Shown here one piece after another: positions 20,064 through 29,451 of a stretch of 64,000 bases of DNA. Numbering within the stretch: the stretch's first letter is position 1; every line of letters begins with the position of its first letter. The notes beneath the pieces were generated by a model, which saw nothing but the letters and a program-made list of their open reading frames with translations, did not search any database and had not been told where the DNA came from. The translations under genes and the position numbers were made by a program. Source of the stretch: Frondihabitans sucicola (GTDB lineage: Bacteria > Actinomycetota > Actinomycetes > Actinomycetales > Microbacteriaceae); the NCBI RefSeq assembly GCF_030296615.1, contig NZ_AP027732.1, forward strand, positions 2,108,001-2,172,000, read 5' to 3'.

Positions 20064-21352
20064 ATGTCGATCACCGATGTGGCCACGCCAGACACCGATG
20101 CCCTGCAGCCGGATCTCGTCGCGAAGTTCGAGCGTTCGGGCGCCGCATCGCGACAGCTCGCCACCGTCACCGCCGACGCCAAGAATCGCGGTCTGCACGC
20201 GATCGCCGAGGCTCTCCGATCGAACACCAGCCGCATCATCGCGGCCAACGCTCTCGACCTGACCCGGGGCGCGAGAACGCCCTGAGCGATGGTCTGCTCG
20301 ATCGGTTGCGCCTCGACGAGTCGCGCCTCGAGGGGCTCGCCACGGCGACGGAACTCATCTCCACGCTCGTCGACCCGGTCGGCGAATCCCTGCGCGGCAA
20401 GATCCTGCCCAACGGGCTGCACCTGACGCAGGTGCGCGTGCCGTTCGGCGTGGTCGGAGCGATCTACGAGGCCCGCCCCAACGTGACCGTCGACATCGCC
20501 GCGCTCGCCCTCAAGAGCGGCAACGCCGTCGTGCTCCGGGGCGGCAGCGCGGCCGAACAGACCAACGCGGTGCTGGTCGAGATCCTGCAGGATGCTCTGG
20601 CGAGCGTCGGTCTCCCACGCGACGCCGTCCAGACCATCGACGAGTTCGGCCGACGCGGCGCGACCGAGCTGATGCGGGCGCGCGGCCTCGTCGACGTGCT
20701 CATCCCTCGCGGCAGTGCCCAGCTCATCGACACGGTCGTCCGCGAGTCGAAGGTGCCCGTGATCGAGACCGGTGCCGGCGTGGTCCACGTCTTCCTCGAC
20801 GAGTCGGCGGACGCCCAGTGGGCCGTCGACATCGTCCACAACGCCAAGGTGCAGCGCCCGAGCGTCTGCAACGCCCTCGAGACCCTCCTCGTCCACGAGA
20901 GGGCGGCCGAGCGACTCCTGCCGAGCGTGCTGGCCGACCTGCGCGAGGCGGGGGTCACGATCCACGCCGACGAACGCGCCCGGGCGCTCTTCGCCGACGC
21001 CGTCCCGGCGACGGAAGACGACTGGGCGACCGAGTACATGTCGCTCGACATCTCGGTGAGGGTCGTCGACGACCTCGACGCCGCCCTGGAGCACATCCAC
21101 CGGTACTCCACCCACCACACCGAGTCGATCATCACCAACGACCTCGGCAACACCGAGCGGTTCCTGGCGGAGGTCGACAGCGCGGTGGTCATGGTGAACG
21201 CCTCCACCCGCTTCACCGACGGCGGCGAGTTCGGCTTCGGCGCCGAGGTCGGAATCTCGACCCAGAAGCTGCACGCGCGCGGCCCCATGGGGTTGCCGGA
21301 GTTGACGAGCAGCAAGTGGGTCGTCCGGGGCGCGGGTCAGGTGCGCGGCTAG
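20064..21352 (+). CDS. proA: Glutamate-5-semialdehyde dehydrogenase, frameshifted in this sequence
   Basis: Second step of proline synthesis: NADPH-dependent reduction of glutamyl phosphate, 429 residues when repaired. The aldehyde-dehydrogenase cysteine lies in QRPSVCNALETLLVH; VPFGVVGAIYEARPNVTVD and RGGSAAEQTN are family motifs. Near 20272 CGGGGCGCGAGAACG should gain one C to read TRGRENALSDGLLDRLRLD. Without repair the product stops after 73 residues. Confidence 0.95.
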
Positions 21353-21406
21353 CCTTCGAGGCGCGACTAGACTCGACACGTCGTACTGCCCCGGAACGGA
21401 GAATTC

Positions 21407-21634
21407 ATGCTGATGGTCACGGCCCTCGCCACCACCCTCATCGCCGCCGAAGAGAAGCTCGCGCCCGTGTTCGCACCGGCTCCCGTCATCGCTCTCATCG
21501 CGGGCGCCGTCTTCACCATCCTCGGCTTCGTCGTCTTCAGCTACAAAGACGTCGCCAACCGCAACCTCGATCCTCAGGGCCCGACGCACCACGACAAGCC
21601 GATCGACGAGTTCGGCCACGCCGAAGACCACTAG
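21407..21634 (+). CDS. Small membrane protein between proA and nadD
   Basis: A 75-residue protein of unknown function with one main hydrophobic segment (APVIALIAGAVFTILGFVVFSY) and a His/Asp-rich soluble tail. It probably inserts with the tail in the cytoplasm. ATG 21407 follows CGGAGAATTC. It lies 24 bases before nadD, so co-transcription is likely. Confidence 0.75.
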   Translation: MLMVTALATTLIAAEEKLAPVFAPAPVIALIAGAVFTILGFVVFSYKDVANRNLDPQGPTHHDKPIDEFGHAEDH

Positions 21635-21658
21635 CCGACACCCCTCCTGGCAACGTCA

Positions 21659-22366
21659 GTGACGACTTCCAACGGCGTGCGGCGTCCCCGCATCGGGGTG
21701 ATGGGCGGCACCTTCGACCCCATTCACCACGGTCACCTCGTGGCCGCGAGCGAGGTGTCGACCGAGTTCGATCTCGACGAGGTCATCTTCGTCCCGACCG
21801 GCCAGCCGTACATGAAGAACACGGTCACCCCCGGTGAGCACCGCTACCTCATGACCGTGATCGCGACGGCTGCCAACCCGACCTTCACGGTCAGCCGGGT
21901 CGACATCGACCGCGAGGGCGTGACGTACACGATCGACACACTCCGCGACATCCGGGCCGAGCGCCCCGACGCCGACCTGTTCTTCATCACGGGGGCCGAC
22001 GCCGTCGCGCAGATCCTCGAGTGGAAAGACGTCCAAGAGCTGTGGGATCTCGCGCATTTCGTGGCAGTTTCCCGGCCGGGTCACGACCTTTCCGTCAGCG
22101 GTCTTCCAGAGAGCGAAGTAAGCTTGCTCGAAGTTCCCGCACTGGCGATATCGTCCACCGACTGTCGCAGCCGCGTCGGCCGAGGTTCCCCTGTCTGGTA
22201 CTTGGTTCCCGACGGTGTCGTTCAGTACATCTCGAAGCACCATCTGTACCGAGCCACCGACCCGGTCACGAGCACAGAGCCGATTACGAGCACAGAGCCG
22301 ATTACGAGAACAGAGCCGGTCGCGACAGAGCCGGTCGATAATCACCGCGTTTCGGAGACACCATGA
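21659..22366 (+). CDS. nadD: Nicotinate-nucleotide adenylyltransferase with repeat tail
   Basis: Makes nicotinate adenine dinucleotide for NAD synthesis, 235 residues. The nucleotidyltransferase motif [12 protein letters not shown] and the C-terminal [10 protein letters not shown] motif are intact. The normal protein would end soon after SKHHLYR; here about 35 extra residues carry repeated TSTEPI and TEPV units encoded by 18-bp DNA repeats. The start is GTG 21659. The stop overlaps the next ATG (ATGA). Confidence 0.95.
   Translation: MTTSNGVRRPRIGVMGGTFDPIHHGHLVAASEVSTEFDLDEVIFVPTGQPYMKNTVTPGEHRYLMTVIATAANPTFTVSRVDIDREGVTYTIDTLRDIRAERPDADLFFITGADAVAQILEWKDVQELWDLAHFVAVSRPGHDLSVSGLPESEVSLLEVPALAISSTDCRSRVGRGSPVWYLVPDGVVQYISKHHLYRATDPVTSTEPITSTEPITRTEPVATEPVDNHRVSETP
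22268..22336 (+). repeat. Tandem 18-bp repeats in the 3' end of nadD
   Basis: ACGAGCACAGAGCCGATT occurs at 22268 and 22286 identically, at 22304 with three changes, and as a 15-nt partial at 22322. They are in frame and encode a Thr/Glu/Pro tail. Confidence 0.9.
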
Positions 22367-24018
22367 CTTCCAACGGCCAGCCGCCCCTCACCAGGCGACA
22401 GGTGCGCGAGCTCGAACGGGCACGCGAAGCAGGCGAAGCGATCACCGGCAGCATCTCGGTCGTCTCGGGGAGCCCCGTCCCCTCTGCCATGCCCGTCACC
22501 TCGCCGGCGCCCGCCGCTCCCGCGTCGTCGTCCGAGCCGACGTCCGCCTCCGGGGCCACGTCCTCGGCTCCCGGGTCCGTTCAGGCACCAGGATCAGCCC
22601 ACACGGCCACCCGGCGCGAGCTCCGGGCCCAGCGTGAGGCGGCTGTCCCCACCGACGCCAGCCCCGTGCCTCTGCGGGCTCCCAAGCCCGAGCACGAGCG
22701 CGATCTCTCCGAGGCGCTGAGTCATGTCGCCGACATCGAGAACGGCCGGCCCACCGCCATCGTTCCGCCGCGGGAGGCTCCGCGCACCGTGTCGCCCGCC
22801 TCCGCCGATCCCGCCGCTGAGCCTGCGCCGACACCCGGCCAGGCCGAGACGCCGTCGCTCACCCCGCCGCCGCTCAGCACGCCGACGCCGGCCGCGGCGA
22901 GGCCCACCTCGGTGCCGCCGTCCGAGGACGACGACGACGAGTCGCCCGCCGCTGAAGGGCTGCCGACCCCGGTGTCCGCCGGGCGCGACACCCGTGAGAC
23001 GATCGGCGGCCCCGCCGTATCGTCCCTGCCGTCGACGGCTGCCGATTCCGCGGTTCCCGGGCCCCGCCGACACGGAACCGTGGCGCCGCCCGAGCACGAC
23101 GCCACCGTCGGGCAGCGCATCGCCGCGTCGACCCCGCCGCCGTCGTCGACGCCGACCGTGTTCCCGTTCGCGCTGAACTCCGCGTCGGCACCCGAACCCG
23201 AGACCTCCGCACCGCGCGGCACTCCGCCGGCTGCCTCCGATCCTGCGCCCCTCACGAGCACCGGCGACGAGGCCCGCCCGAGCGTGCCGGTTGCGGCCCC
23301 GGCCCCCGCCGGAGAAGATCCGGTCTCCGCTCGACCGACGCCGTCCGAGGGTGAGTCCACCGCTGCGGACGCGACCGCTTCCCCTGCGGGTGCTCCTGAG
23401 ACGCCCGAGGCTGCTCCCGCGCCGCAGGCTGCTGCCGGCTCACAGGCTGCGCCACGCGCGCAGGCTCCTGCCGGCCCGCAGGCTGCCCCGCGTCAGCAGG
23501 CCTCGATCCCCGCCTCCGTTCCCGAGCCGAGCGGGTACGTGCCCCCGACCGGGCACTGGTCGACGCAGGCCGACCTCGAAGACGACACGATCGAGAGCGT
23601 CGGCTCGCACTTCGGTTCGATGACCTCCACGGGTCAGCACAACGCGCTGATCATCGGCGATGACCAGCTCCCCGACGTCACCGGCGCCCTCAACGCCACG
23701 GGCGAGGTCATCATCACCGGTTCGATCGACCTTCCTCGCAGCCTGGCCGCCACGGGATCGCACCACGCCCAGCGAATCGACGGCTCCGACATCGATCGGA
23801 TGCTCGAGGAGGGCGACCGCGAGCAGCCCGACTCCGACGCCACCCCGGTGCGCGCGAGCCGAGCCGTGAGCGCCAACACGTCCACCCGGGCGGTTGTGCT
23901 CGCCGCCGGCAAGCCGAAGACCAATCGCCTGCCAATCATCGCCAGCATCTGTGTTGGCATCGTGGTTGTTGTTATCGTTGGTCTGGTCGTCGTGGGTTTC
24001 GCCACCCACGTCCTGTAA
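22363..24018 (+). CDS. Large disordered protein with one C-terminal TM helix
   Basis: Unknown function, 551 residues. The N-terminus ([21 protein letters not shown]) is charged and helical-looking. Residues about 30-390 are low-complexity Ala/Pro/Ser/Thr with PQAA repeats. A more conserved stretch follows ([18 protein letters not shown] ... [28 protein letters not shown]). The last 25 residues form a TM helix with two residues outside. It would be a tail-anchored protein, mostly cytoplasmic. It is coupled to nadD by ATGA and followed by rsfS. Confidence 0.8.
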   Translation: MTSNGQPPLTRRQVRELERAREAGEAITGSISVVSGSPVPSAMPVTSPAPAAPASSSEPTSASGATSSAPGSVQAPGSAHTATRRELRAQREAAVPTDASPVPLRAPKPEHERDLSEALSHVADIENGRPTAIVPPREAPRTVSPASADPAAEPAPTPGQAETPSLTPPPLSTPTPAAARPTSVPPSEDDDDESPAAEGLPTPVSAGRDTRETIGGPAVSSLPSTAADSAVPGPRRHGTVAPPEHDATVGQRIAASTPPPSSTPTVFPFALNSASAPEPETSAPRGTPPAASDPAPLTSTGDEARPSVPVAAPAPAGEDPVSARPTPSEGESTAADATASPAGAPETPEAAPAPQAAAGSQAAPRAQAPAGPQAAPRQQASIPASVPEPSGYVPPTGHWSTQADLEDDTIESVGSHFGSMTSTGQHNALIIGDDQLPDVTGALNATGEVIITGSIDLPRSLAATGSHHAQRIDGSDIDRMLEEGDREQPDSDATPVRASRAVSANTSTRAVVLAAGKPKTNRLPIIASICVGIVVVVIVGLVVVGFATHVL

Positions 24019-24081
24019 CTTCACCTCCTCTCTTCGACGTCCTCCATCAGGGCGCCTTCTCTCTTTTCCCCAAAGGAATCC

Positions 24082-24459
24082 GTGACAGCCACTCCCCGTG
24101 CCATCGAGCTGCTCCAGCTCGCCGCCCGCGCCGCCGACTCGAAGCAGGCCGAAGACATGGTCGCTCTCGACGTGTCCGAGCCCCTCGCACTCACCGACAT
24201 CTTCCTGCTGGCCTCCGGCCGCAACGAGCGCAACGTGATCGCCATCGCCGGTGAGATCGAAGACCAGATGATCGAGGCGGGCGTCAAGCCGCTCCGACGC
24301 GAGGGTCGTTCCGAGGGGCGCTGGGTTCTGCTCGATTTCGGCGACATCGTGGTGCACGTCTTCCACGACGAAGACCGTCAGTTCTACTCGCTCGAGCGCC
24401 TCTGGAGCGACTGCCCCGCAATCGCCCTCGAGCTCGAGACGACGTCCCAGGAGGCGTGA
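24082..24459 (+). CDS. rsfS: Ribosomal silencing factor RsfS
   Basis: Binds L14 on the free 50S subunit and blocks subunit joining in stationary phase; 125 residues. Diagnostic stretches are DMVALDVSEPLALTDIFLLASG, GEIEDQM and GRWVLLDFGDIVVHVFHDEDRQFYSLERLW. The start is GTG 24082 after CCAAAGGAATCC. It follows the nadD unit, its usual position. Confidence 0.96.
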   Translation: MTATPRAIELLQLAARAADSKQAEDMVALDVSEPLALTDIFLLASGRNERNVIAIAGEIEDQMIEAGVKPLRREGRSEGRWVLLDFGDIVVHVFHDEDRQFYSLERLWSDCPAIALELETTSQEA

Positions 24460-24581
24460 TCCTGAGCGCGCCCGATCCGTCGTGATCCTGCGCGCCGTGC
24501 GCTTTTTCCGAGCGCGAAGCAATTCAGGTGCCTCTGTGGGGTGCGTGGTGGGCTGAGTGTCCGCCCACCCCTGGAGGAACC

Positions 24582-24959
24582 ATGAAGTGCCCCCTCGACC
24601 AGACGCTCCTGGTGATCAGCGAACGCAGCGGCATCGAGATCGACTACTGCCCCGAGTGCCGCGGCGTCTGGCTCGACCGCGGCGAACTCGACAAGATCGT
24701 CGATCGTGCCGGGTCGGTCGGCCCCCCACCGGCCGAGCCGTCTGCCGCCTTCTCCGGCCAGCCGTCGACGAACGGCGCAGGATCACCCGACCAGTCCCGT
24801 TACGACCGCGAACACGCCCAGTGGCAGCGCGAGGAGCACCGGCGGCGGTCGGGCGGGTACGACCAGGGCCCGGGCTTCTTCGCACCGCGCTCCGGTGACG
24901 GCTACGGAGCCCCTCGCCGCAAGAAGAAGGAGAACTGGCTCAGCGAGCTGTTCGACTGA
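24582..24959 (+). CDS. TFIIB-type zinc-ribbon (zf-TFIIB) protein
   Basis: A 125-residue protein of unknown role. The N-terminal zinc ribbon is formed by KCPLD and DYCPECRGVWLDRGEL, the zf-TFIIB family pattern. The rest is a Gln/Arg/Gly-rich linker ending KKKENWLSELFD, a short amphipathic tail. ATG 24582 follows CTGGAGGA. A small hairpin (GGTGGGC 24547-24553 with GCCCACC 24563-24569) lies just upstream. Confidence 0.85.
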   Translation: MKCPLDQTLLVISERSGIEIDYCPECRGVWLDRGELDKIVDRAGSVGPPPAEPSAAFSGQPSTNGAGSPDQSRYDREHAQWQREEHRRRSGGYDQGPGFFAPRSGDGYGAPRRKKKENWLSELFD

Positions 24960-25060
24960 CCGGGTGGTGAGGCTGGCGCCTGCGAGCGTGGCGCGGCCGG
25001 CCCGCGGGACGCCCGTCAGGTCGTCCGCCCGCTGTCGGAGGGGCCTGGCAGAGTGTCGGC

Positions 25061-25759
25061 ATGATCATCGACCGGATCCGCGTCGCCGAGGCCGTGGCGC
25101 CGCGCGACCAGTGGCCCTTCACGGTGCCCGCCGTCGCGGCGCTCATCGGCGAGGGCCTCGCCTTCGACGAGCAGATCACCTTCCTCGTCGGCGAGAACGG
25201 CAGCGGCAAGTCGACGGTCGTCGAGGCTCTCGCCGAGTCGTACGGGCTCGATGTCCGTGGTGGTCCCAATCAGCGCTACGGCTCCGAGCTGCCGAAGTCG
25301 AAGCTCGGCGAGGTCCTGCAGATCGACCGCGGTGCGGGCGGCTCCCGCATGGTCAAGCGTGCCGTCGGGTTCTTCCTCCGCGCCGAGACCGCACTCGACG
25401 TGTTCGACGGCCTGAGCCGATTCGACCGCCCCGAGTTCAACGAGGCCAGCCACGTCGAGAGCTTCCTCGCGGCGTTCGAGGGCTTCGGCGAGAAGGGCGT
25501 CTACGTGCTCGACGAGCCGGAGGCGGCCCTGTCCTTCACCGCCTGCCTCAGCCTGATGGCCACGTTGCACGAGGCCCGGGCGGCGGGCAGCCAGGTCGTG
25601 TGCGCGACTCACTCGCCGATCCTGACCGCTCTGCCCGGTGCTGCGATCATCGAGTTCGGCGACCACGGCGTCCGCCGCTCGGCCTGGGCCGACCTCGAGG
25701 TCGTACGGCACTGGCAGCGGTTCCTCGGCGATCCCGAGCGGTACCTCCGCTACCTCTGA
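25061..25759 (+). CDS. AAA/ABC-type ATPase (AAA_23/AAA_21-like)
   Basis: A stand-alone 232-residue ATPase. It has Walker A GENGSGKST (about residue 50), a Walker B-like YVLDEPEAALSF and a His-switch ATHSPIL. There is no membrane segment and no permease neighbour. Single-domain predicted ATPases of this type are widespread and their role is unknown. It has no obvious partner gene here that would suggest a defence role. Confidence 0.88.
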   Translation: MIIDRIRVAEAVAPRDQWPFTVPAVAALIGEGLAFDEQITFLVGENGSGKSTVVEALAESYGLDVRGGPNQRYGSELPKSKLGEVLQIDRGAGGSRMVKRAVGFFLRAETALDVFDGLSRFDRPEFNEASHVESFLAAFEGFGEKGVYVLDEPEAALSFTACLSLMATLHEARAAGSQVVCATHSPILTALPGAAIIEFGDHGVRRSAWADLEVVRHWQRFLGDPERYLRYL

Positions 25760-25776
25760 GCGGCGGCTCGGTGTTC

Positions 25777-25803
25777 TTGACGCTCCCGTTTCTGTAGTAC
25801 GCT
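25777..25803 (+). promoter_or_regulatory. Probable tRNA-Ala promoter
   Basis: TTGACG (25777-25782) and TACGCT (25798-25803) with a 15-bp spacer. The next 60 bases lead to the tRNA. The spacing is slightly short but no better candidate is present. Confidence 0.5.
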
Positions 25804-25863
25804 GTACAGGTTGCTCCGCGAGGGGCGGCACACGAAAAACGAAGATGGGTCAAAAACGAAGAC

Positions 25864-25936
25864 GGGTCTGTGGCGCAGCTGGTAGCGCACCTGCATGGCA
25901 TGCAGGGGGTCAGGGGTTCGAGTCCCCTCAGATCCA
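25864..25936 (+). tRNA. tRNA-Ala (anticodon GGC)
   Basis: A 73-nt cloverleaf. The acceptor GGGTCTG pairs with CAGATCC and includes a G3:U70 wobble, the identity element of tRNA-Ala. The anticodon loop ATGGCAT on stem CCTGC/GCAGG gives GGC. The T arm GGGGTTCGAGTCCCC is canonical. CCA is not encoded. Confidence 0.97.
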
Positions 25937-25943
25937 CGTCGAA

Positions 25944-25974
25944 ATGGCTTCTCCCTCTGGGAGAAGCCATTTTT
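25944..25974 (+). terminator. Intrinsic terminator after tRNA-Ala
   Basis: ATGGCTTCTCCC (25944-25955), loop TCT, GGGAGAAGCCAT (25959-25970), then TTTT. The 12-bp stem is perfect. Confidence 0.95.
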
Positions 25975-26094
25975 CGTTCGGCTGCTTCAGCGCGCTGCGC
26001 GGGCGCCGGACGGCGTCCGGCGACGAGCTGGCCGATGGCGCACGGGCAACACGGGGTGGGCGGATTCTGGGCGGCGATCCGCTACCGTCGAGCG

Positions 26095-26532
26095 ATGGAC
26101 AGACGGCTGCGGCGCGCGGAGTGGATCGCCGTCGGGGTCGTGCTCGTCGCGATCCTGCTCGTCACTCTGTGGCCCTCGCGGGTCGATGCGCCGGTCGACG
26201 GTTCCCTGCAGCGGACGCTGTTGCGCTGGCACGGGCTGGGACTACCCTCGTTCGTCGACTACTCGTTCGTGCAGACCGCGGCGAACGTCGCGATGTTCGT
26301 GCCGCTCGGCGCGCTGATCGCGTCGGTCACGGTGCGGCCGCTCTGGTGGGTGTCCGGCGTGCTCGGCCTGACGCTGTCGCTGTGCGTCGAGTTCGCGCAG
26401 TACACGCTCCTCCCGGCGAGACTCGCGTCGGCCGGCGATCTGGCGTCGAACACGGCGGGCGCGCTCGTCGGAGGAGCAGCCGTCGCCATCCTGCGCACCG
26501 TGCTCGCCCGCCGGCGCCGCAGACCTAGTTGA
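26095..26532 (+). CDS. VanZ family membrane protein
   Basis: A 145-residue membrane protein with four hydrophobic segments and the VanZ-family pattern FVDYSFVQTAANVAMFVPLGALI plus VEFAQYTLLPARLASAGDLASNTAGALVG. VanZ proteins are linked to glycopeptide or lipoglycopeptide resistance, but most chromosomal ones are uncharacterised. The start is ATG 26095. The 3' end overlaps the convergent LytR-type gene by 8 bases. Confidence 0.85.
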   Translation: MDRRLRRAEWIAVGVVLVAILLVTLWPSRVDAPVDGSLQRTLLRWHGLGLPSFVDYSFVQTAANVAMFVPLGALIASVTVRPLWWVSGVLGLTLSLCVEFAQYTLLPARLASAGDLASNTAGALVGGAAVAILRTVLARRRRRPS

Positions 26533-27978
26533 CGCAGGGAATGCCGTCCGTCGTCGCGGCCGCGGCGCTCGAGCTCGAGGACGACCCAGCACCGGACGAC
26601 CCCGACCCGGACCCGCCGGACGACGACCCGCCGGACGACCCAGACCCGGACGCGGACGACGAGGCCGTCGCCTTCGCGACACTGCCATCCGTCCCGAGCA
26701 CGAGCGTCACGCCGGACACGCCCGTCACCGATTCGAGCGTCGCGCCGGGAACGTACGTCGCGAGCAGTTTGGCCTGAGCGGCCTGCGAGGCCGGGTACTG
26801 GATCGTGGTCGCCGAGCGGGCGACGACCGTGGTCGGCGTACCGGTCCGGAAGCCGGCCTTCGCCAGCGTCGAGGAGTTGGTCGCCGCCGCTCCCGCGACA
26901 CCGCTGCCGTTGTACACGGTCACGCTGACGTCGCCCGGCTTCACGCTGCTGGGCGCCGCGGCCGACGACGACTCGGTCTTCTGATCGAGGAGGCGACGAA
27001 CGCCGGCATCTTCGCGGTGTCGACCTGGACGATCGAGACGGCCGACCCGTTGTAGTAGATGGTCGGCGTGCCCGTGATCGGGATCGTCGACGAGTTGAGG
27101 TTGCCTCCGGCGATGTTCTTGAGCTGGGCGGCGAGAGAGAGCCAGTTCAGGCCCTTGTCGGTCTGGATGGCGCCGCTGACGGCCGTGAGGGCGGAGTTGA
27201 GCTTGCCGGGGTTCAGCAGCGTGGACGCCGTGAGGAAGTTCTTCGCCTCGGCGCTCAGGAAGTACCGCTGGCGGGCCTCGCGGTCGATGTCGCCGTTCGG
27301 CAGGCCGTGGCGTTGGCGGACGAACGCGAGGGCCTGCTGCGCGTTCAGCGTCGAGACGCCTGCGGGCGCGACGAAGGTCGAGTAGGAGTCGTTCACGGCG
27401 CTGACCAGGCAGACCTTCAGCGGCCCGAGGGCCTTGGCGACGTCGTAGAAGCCGATCATCGAGATCCGGACGAAGTGGTCGATGTGCAGGCTGGTGAGGT
27501 TCTGGACCGTCTTGACGAGCAGTTGCGCGCCCCCGGCGTCGCCACCCGAGTCGCTGCCGTAGGCGAAGGCGGCGTTCAGCTTGCCCATGCCGTGGCCGGG
27601 GATGTCCACCCAGGAGTCGCGGGGGAGCGAGATGAGGGTCGCTTTGCCGCCACCGTCCGGGATGTGCAGAATCAGCATCGAGTCGGTGTTCGTCCCGCCG
27701 CCGTCGGCGGTCGTGCCGAGCTGCGCCAATTCTTCGGCCGACGCGTTCGCGGGTCGGTGGTCGTCGCCCACGAGCAGGATGTTCTCGCCCTTCGACGAGG
27801 ACGACGAGGACGACGCTGCGGGGATCGCGTCGATGTGCGTGACGCCGTTCACGAAGTGCTGGTAGTTGTACACGGCGTACACGATCGTCGCGACCAGGAT
27901 CAGGACGACGACGACGGCGACCCAGCGCACGACGTGACGCGGGCGGACCCGGAGACGGGATCGGGGCGATTCGGACAT
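26525..27978 (-). CDS. LytR-CpsA-Psr family protein with LytR_C domain, frameshifted
   Basis: Membrane-anchored ligase expected to attach glycopolymers to peptidoglycan; 484 residues when repaired. One TM helix (about residues 17-40), then the LCP domain with GENILLVGDD, LISLPRDSWVDIPGHG and GLPNGDIDREARQRYFLSA. A LytR_C domain (VTVYNGSGVAGAA) follows, then a Ser/Gly tail ending GIPCVN. Near 26985 GCCTCCTCGATCAG lacks one C; with it the protein runs on as ASLDQKTES. It is the last gene before the methyltransferase cluster on the other strand. Confidence 0.92.
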
Positions 27979-28136
27979 TCCGGAACCCAATCATTGAAAA
28001 CAGTGACGGACCCGAAGAATAGCTGAGCGCGGGCGAACCTCAGCCCCGCGTCCGGCGGATGTCATCCCCGAGGACGAGATGTCAAGCCCGTCCCCGATCC
28101 AGGCCCGGATCGGTCGCGTGCGCCTAGTGTCCAGGC

Positions 28137-28744
28137 ATGATCGACCACGGTGCTGCGGAAGCCCACTTCGACGCGCGCCACGCCGCCCGCGACGACCCCT
28201 GGGGTCTCGCGAGCCGCTGGTACGAGATCCGGAAGCGCAGGATCCTGCTCGCCGCCCTTCCTGACGAGGCCCTGGGGCACGTGCTCGAGATCGGCAGCTC
28301 CGTGGGGATCACGACCCAGGATCTGGCCGCGCGAGCCGAGTCGGTCCTCGCGCTGGACGTCTCCGGCGAGGCCGTCCGGCGAGCCCGGGCACGCCTTCAG
28401 GGGCTGTCGAACGTGCGGGTCGAGCAGGCCGATGCGACCCTCGGGCTGCCGGGCGGCGACTACGACCTCGTGGTGCTGTCCGAGGTCGGCTACTACCTCT
28501 CTCCATCAGAGTTGGGCGCGGTCCTCGACGACGTCGAAGCGTCGCTGTCGTCGAGGGGGTGTTCGCGGCGTGCCACTGGAGGCACGACGAGAGCGACTTC
28601 GTGCAGTCGGGAGACGCCGTGCACGAGGCCATCGCGTCCCGGTCGGGCCTGATCGGCCTGGTGCACCACGAGGAGGCCGATTTCGTCCTCGACGTCCTGG
28701 CCGTCGACGGGCGTCCGGTCTCGGAGCGGACGGGTCTGCGATGA
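28137..28744 (+). CDS. Class I SAM-dependent methyltransferase (nodulation-NodS-like), frameshifted
   Basis: Small-molecule methyltransferase, 202 residues when repaired. The SAM motif I is HVLEIGSSVGITT, the acidic motif II is VLALDVS, and ADATLGLPGGDYDLVVLSEVGYYL resembles NodS-type enzymes. At about 28556 a run of five G should be six; repair gives SSRGVFAACHWRHDESDFVQSGD. First of four tightly packed genes: the stop overlaps the glycosyltransferase ATG. NodS-like enzymes methylate amino sugars, which fits a PIG-L deacetylase in the same unit. Confidence 0.88.
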
Positions 28745-29451
28745 GCGCGCGGATCCCCGGTCGCCTCAGCCACGTGCTCGTCGTCGTCCCGGCGCGCGAC
28801 GAGGAACGCCTGATCGGCCGGTGCCTCGGCGCTCTGCGCGAGGCCGTCGCGTTTGCGGCCATCAGCCACCCCTCCGTCGTCGTCCGGACGGTCGTCGTCG
28901 CGGACGCGTGCGTCGACGACACCGAGCAGCTCGCCCTCTCCGAGGGCACGGCCGACGTCGTGGTGTCGCGCGCCGGCCGGGTCGGCCATGCCCGCGAGCA
29001 CGGCATCACGCACGGGCTCGCCGCGTTCGCCGGTGCCGACCTCGAGCGCACCTGGATCGGCAACACCGATGCGGATTCTGCCGTTCCGGCCAACTGGATC
29101 GCGCACCAGATCGAGGCGGCCGACGGCGGCGCGGACGTCCTGGTCGGCACCGTCCGGCCGGATCCCCTCGACCTCACCGACGAGCAGGACGCCGCGTGGC
29201 GGGCGAGCCACCAGCGCGGCCGCCCGAATGGTCACGTCCACGGCGCCAATCTCGGGTTGCGGGCCTCGGCCCACCGCGCCGTCGGCGGCTTCGAGCCGGT
29301 CGACGAGCACGAGGACAACCTCCTGGTCGCACGGCTCCGTCGGCTCGGTCTCGTCATCCTGGCGTCAGATCGGGCAGAGGTCCTCACGTCGGGCCGGTTC
29401 GTCGGCCGCACTCCCGGCGGCTACGCGGCACACCTGGCAGGCTCGCTGTGA
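28741..29451 (+). CDS. Family 2 glycosyltransferase
   Basis: Probable sugar-nucleotide-dependent transferase, 236 residues, no TM segments. VVVPARDEERLIGRCL starts the GT-A fold, NTDADSAVP supplies the metal-binding DxD, and GGFEPVDEHEDNLL matches the C-terminal part of GT2 domains. ATG overlaps the methyltransferase stop and its own stop overlaps the next GTG, so the unit is translationally coupled. Confidence 0.9.
   Translation: MSARIPGRLSHVLVVVPARDEERLIGRCLGALREAVAFAAISHPSVVVRTVVVADACVDDTEQLALSEGTADVVVSRAGRVGHAREHGITHGLAAFAGADLERTWIGNTDADSAVPANWIAHQIEAADGGADVLVGTVRPDPLDLTDEQDAAWRASHQRGRPNGHVHGANLGLRASAHRAVGGFEPVDEHEDNLLVARLRRLGLVILASDRAEVLTSGRFVGRTPGGYAAHLAGSL

Noticed and set aside
25061-25759. 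Defence-system ATPase
   Set aside because: The ATPase stands alone, with no nuclease or effector partner beside it; housekeeping neighbours on both sides.
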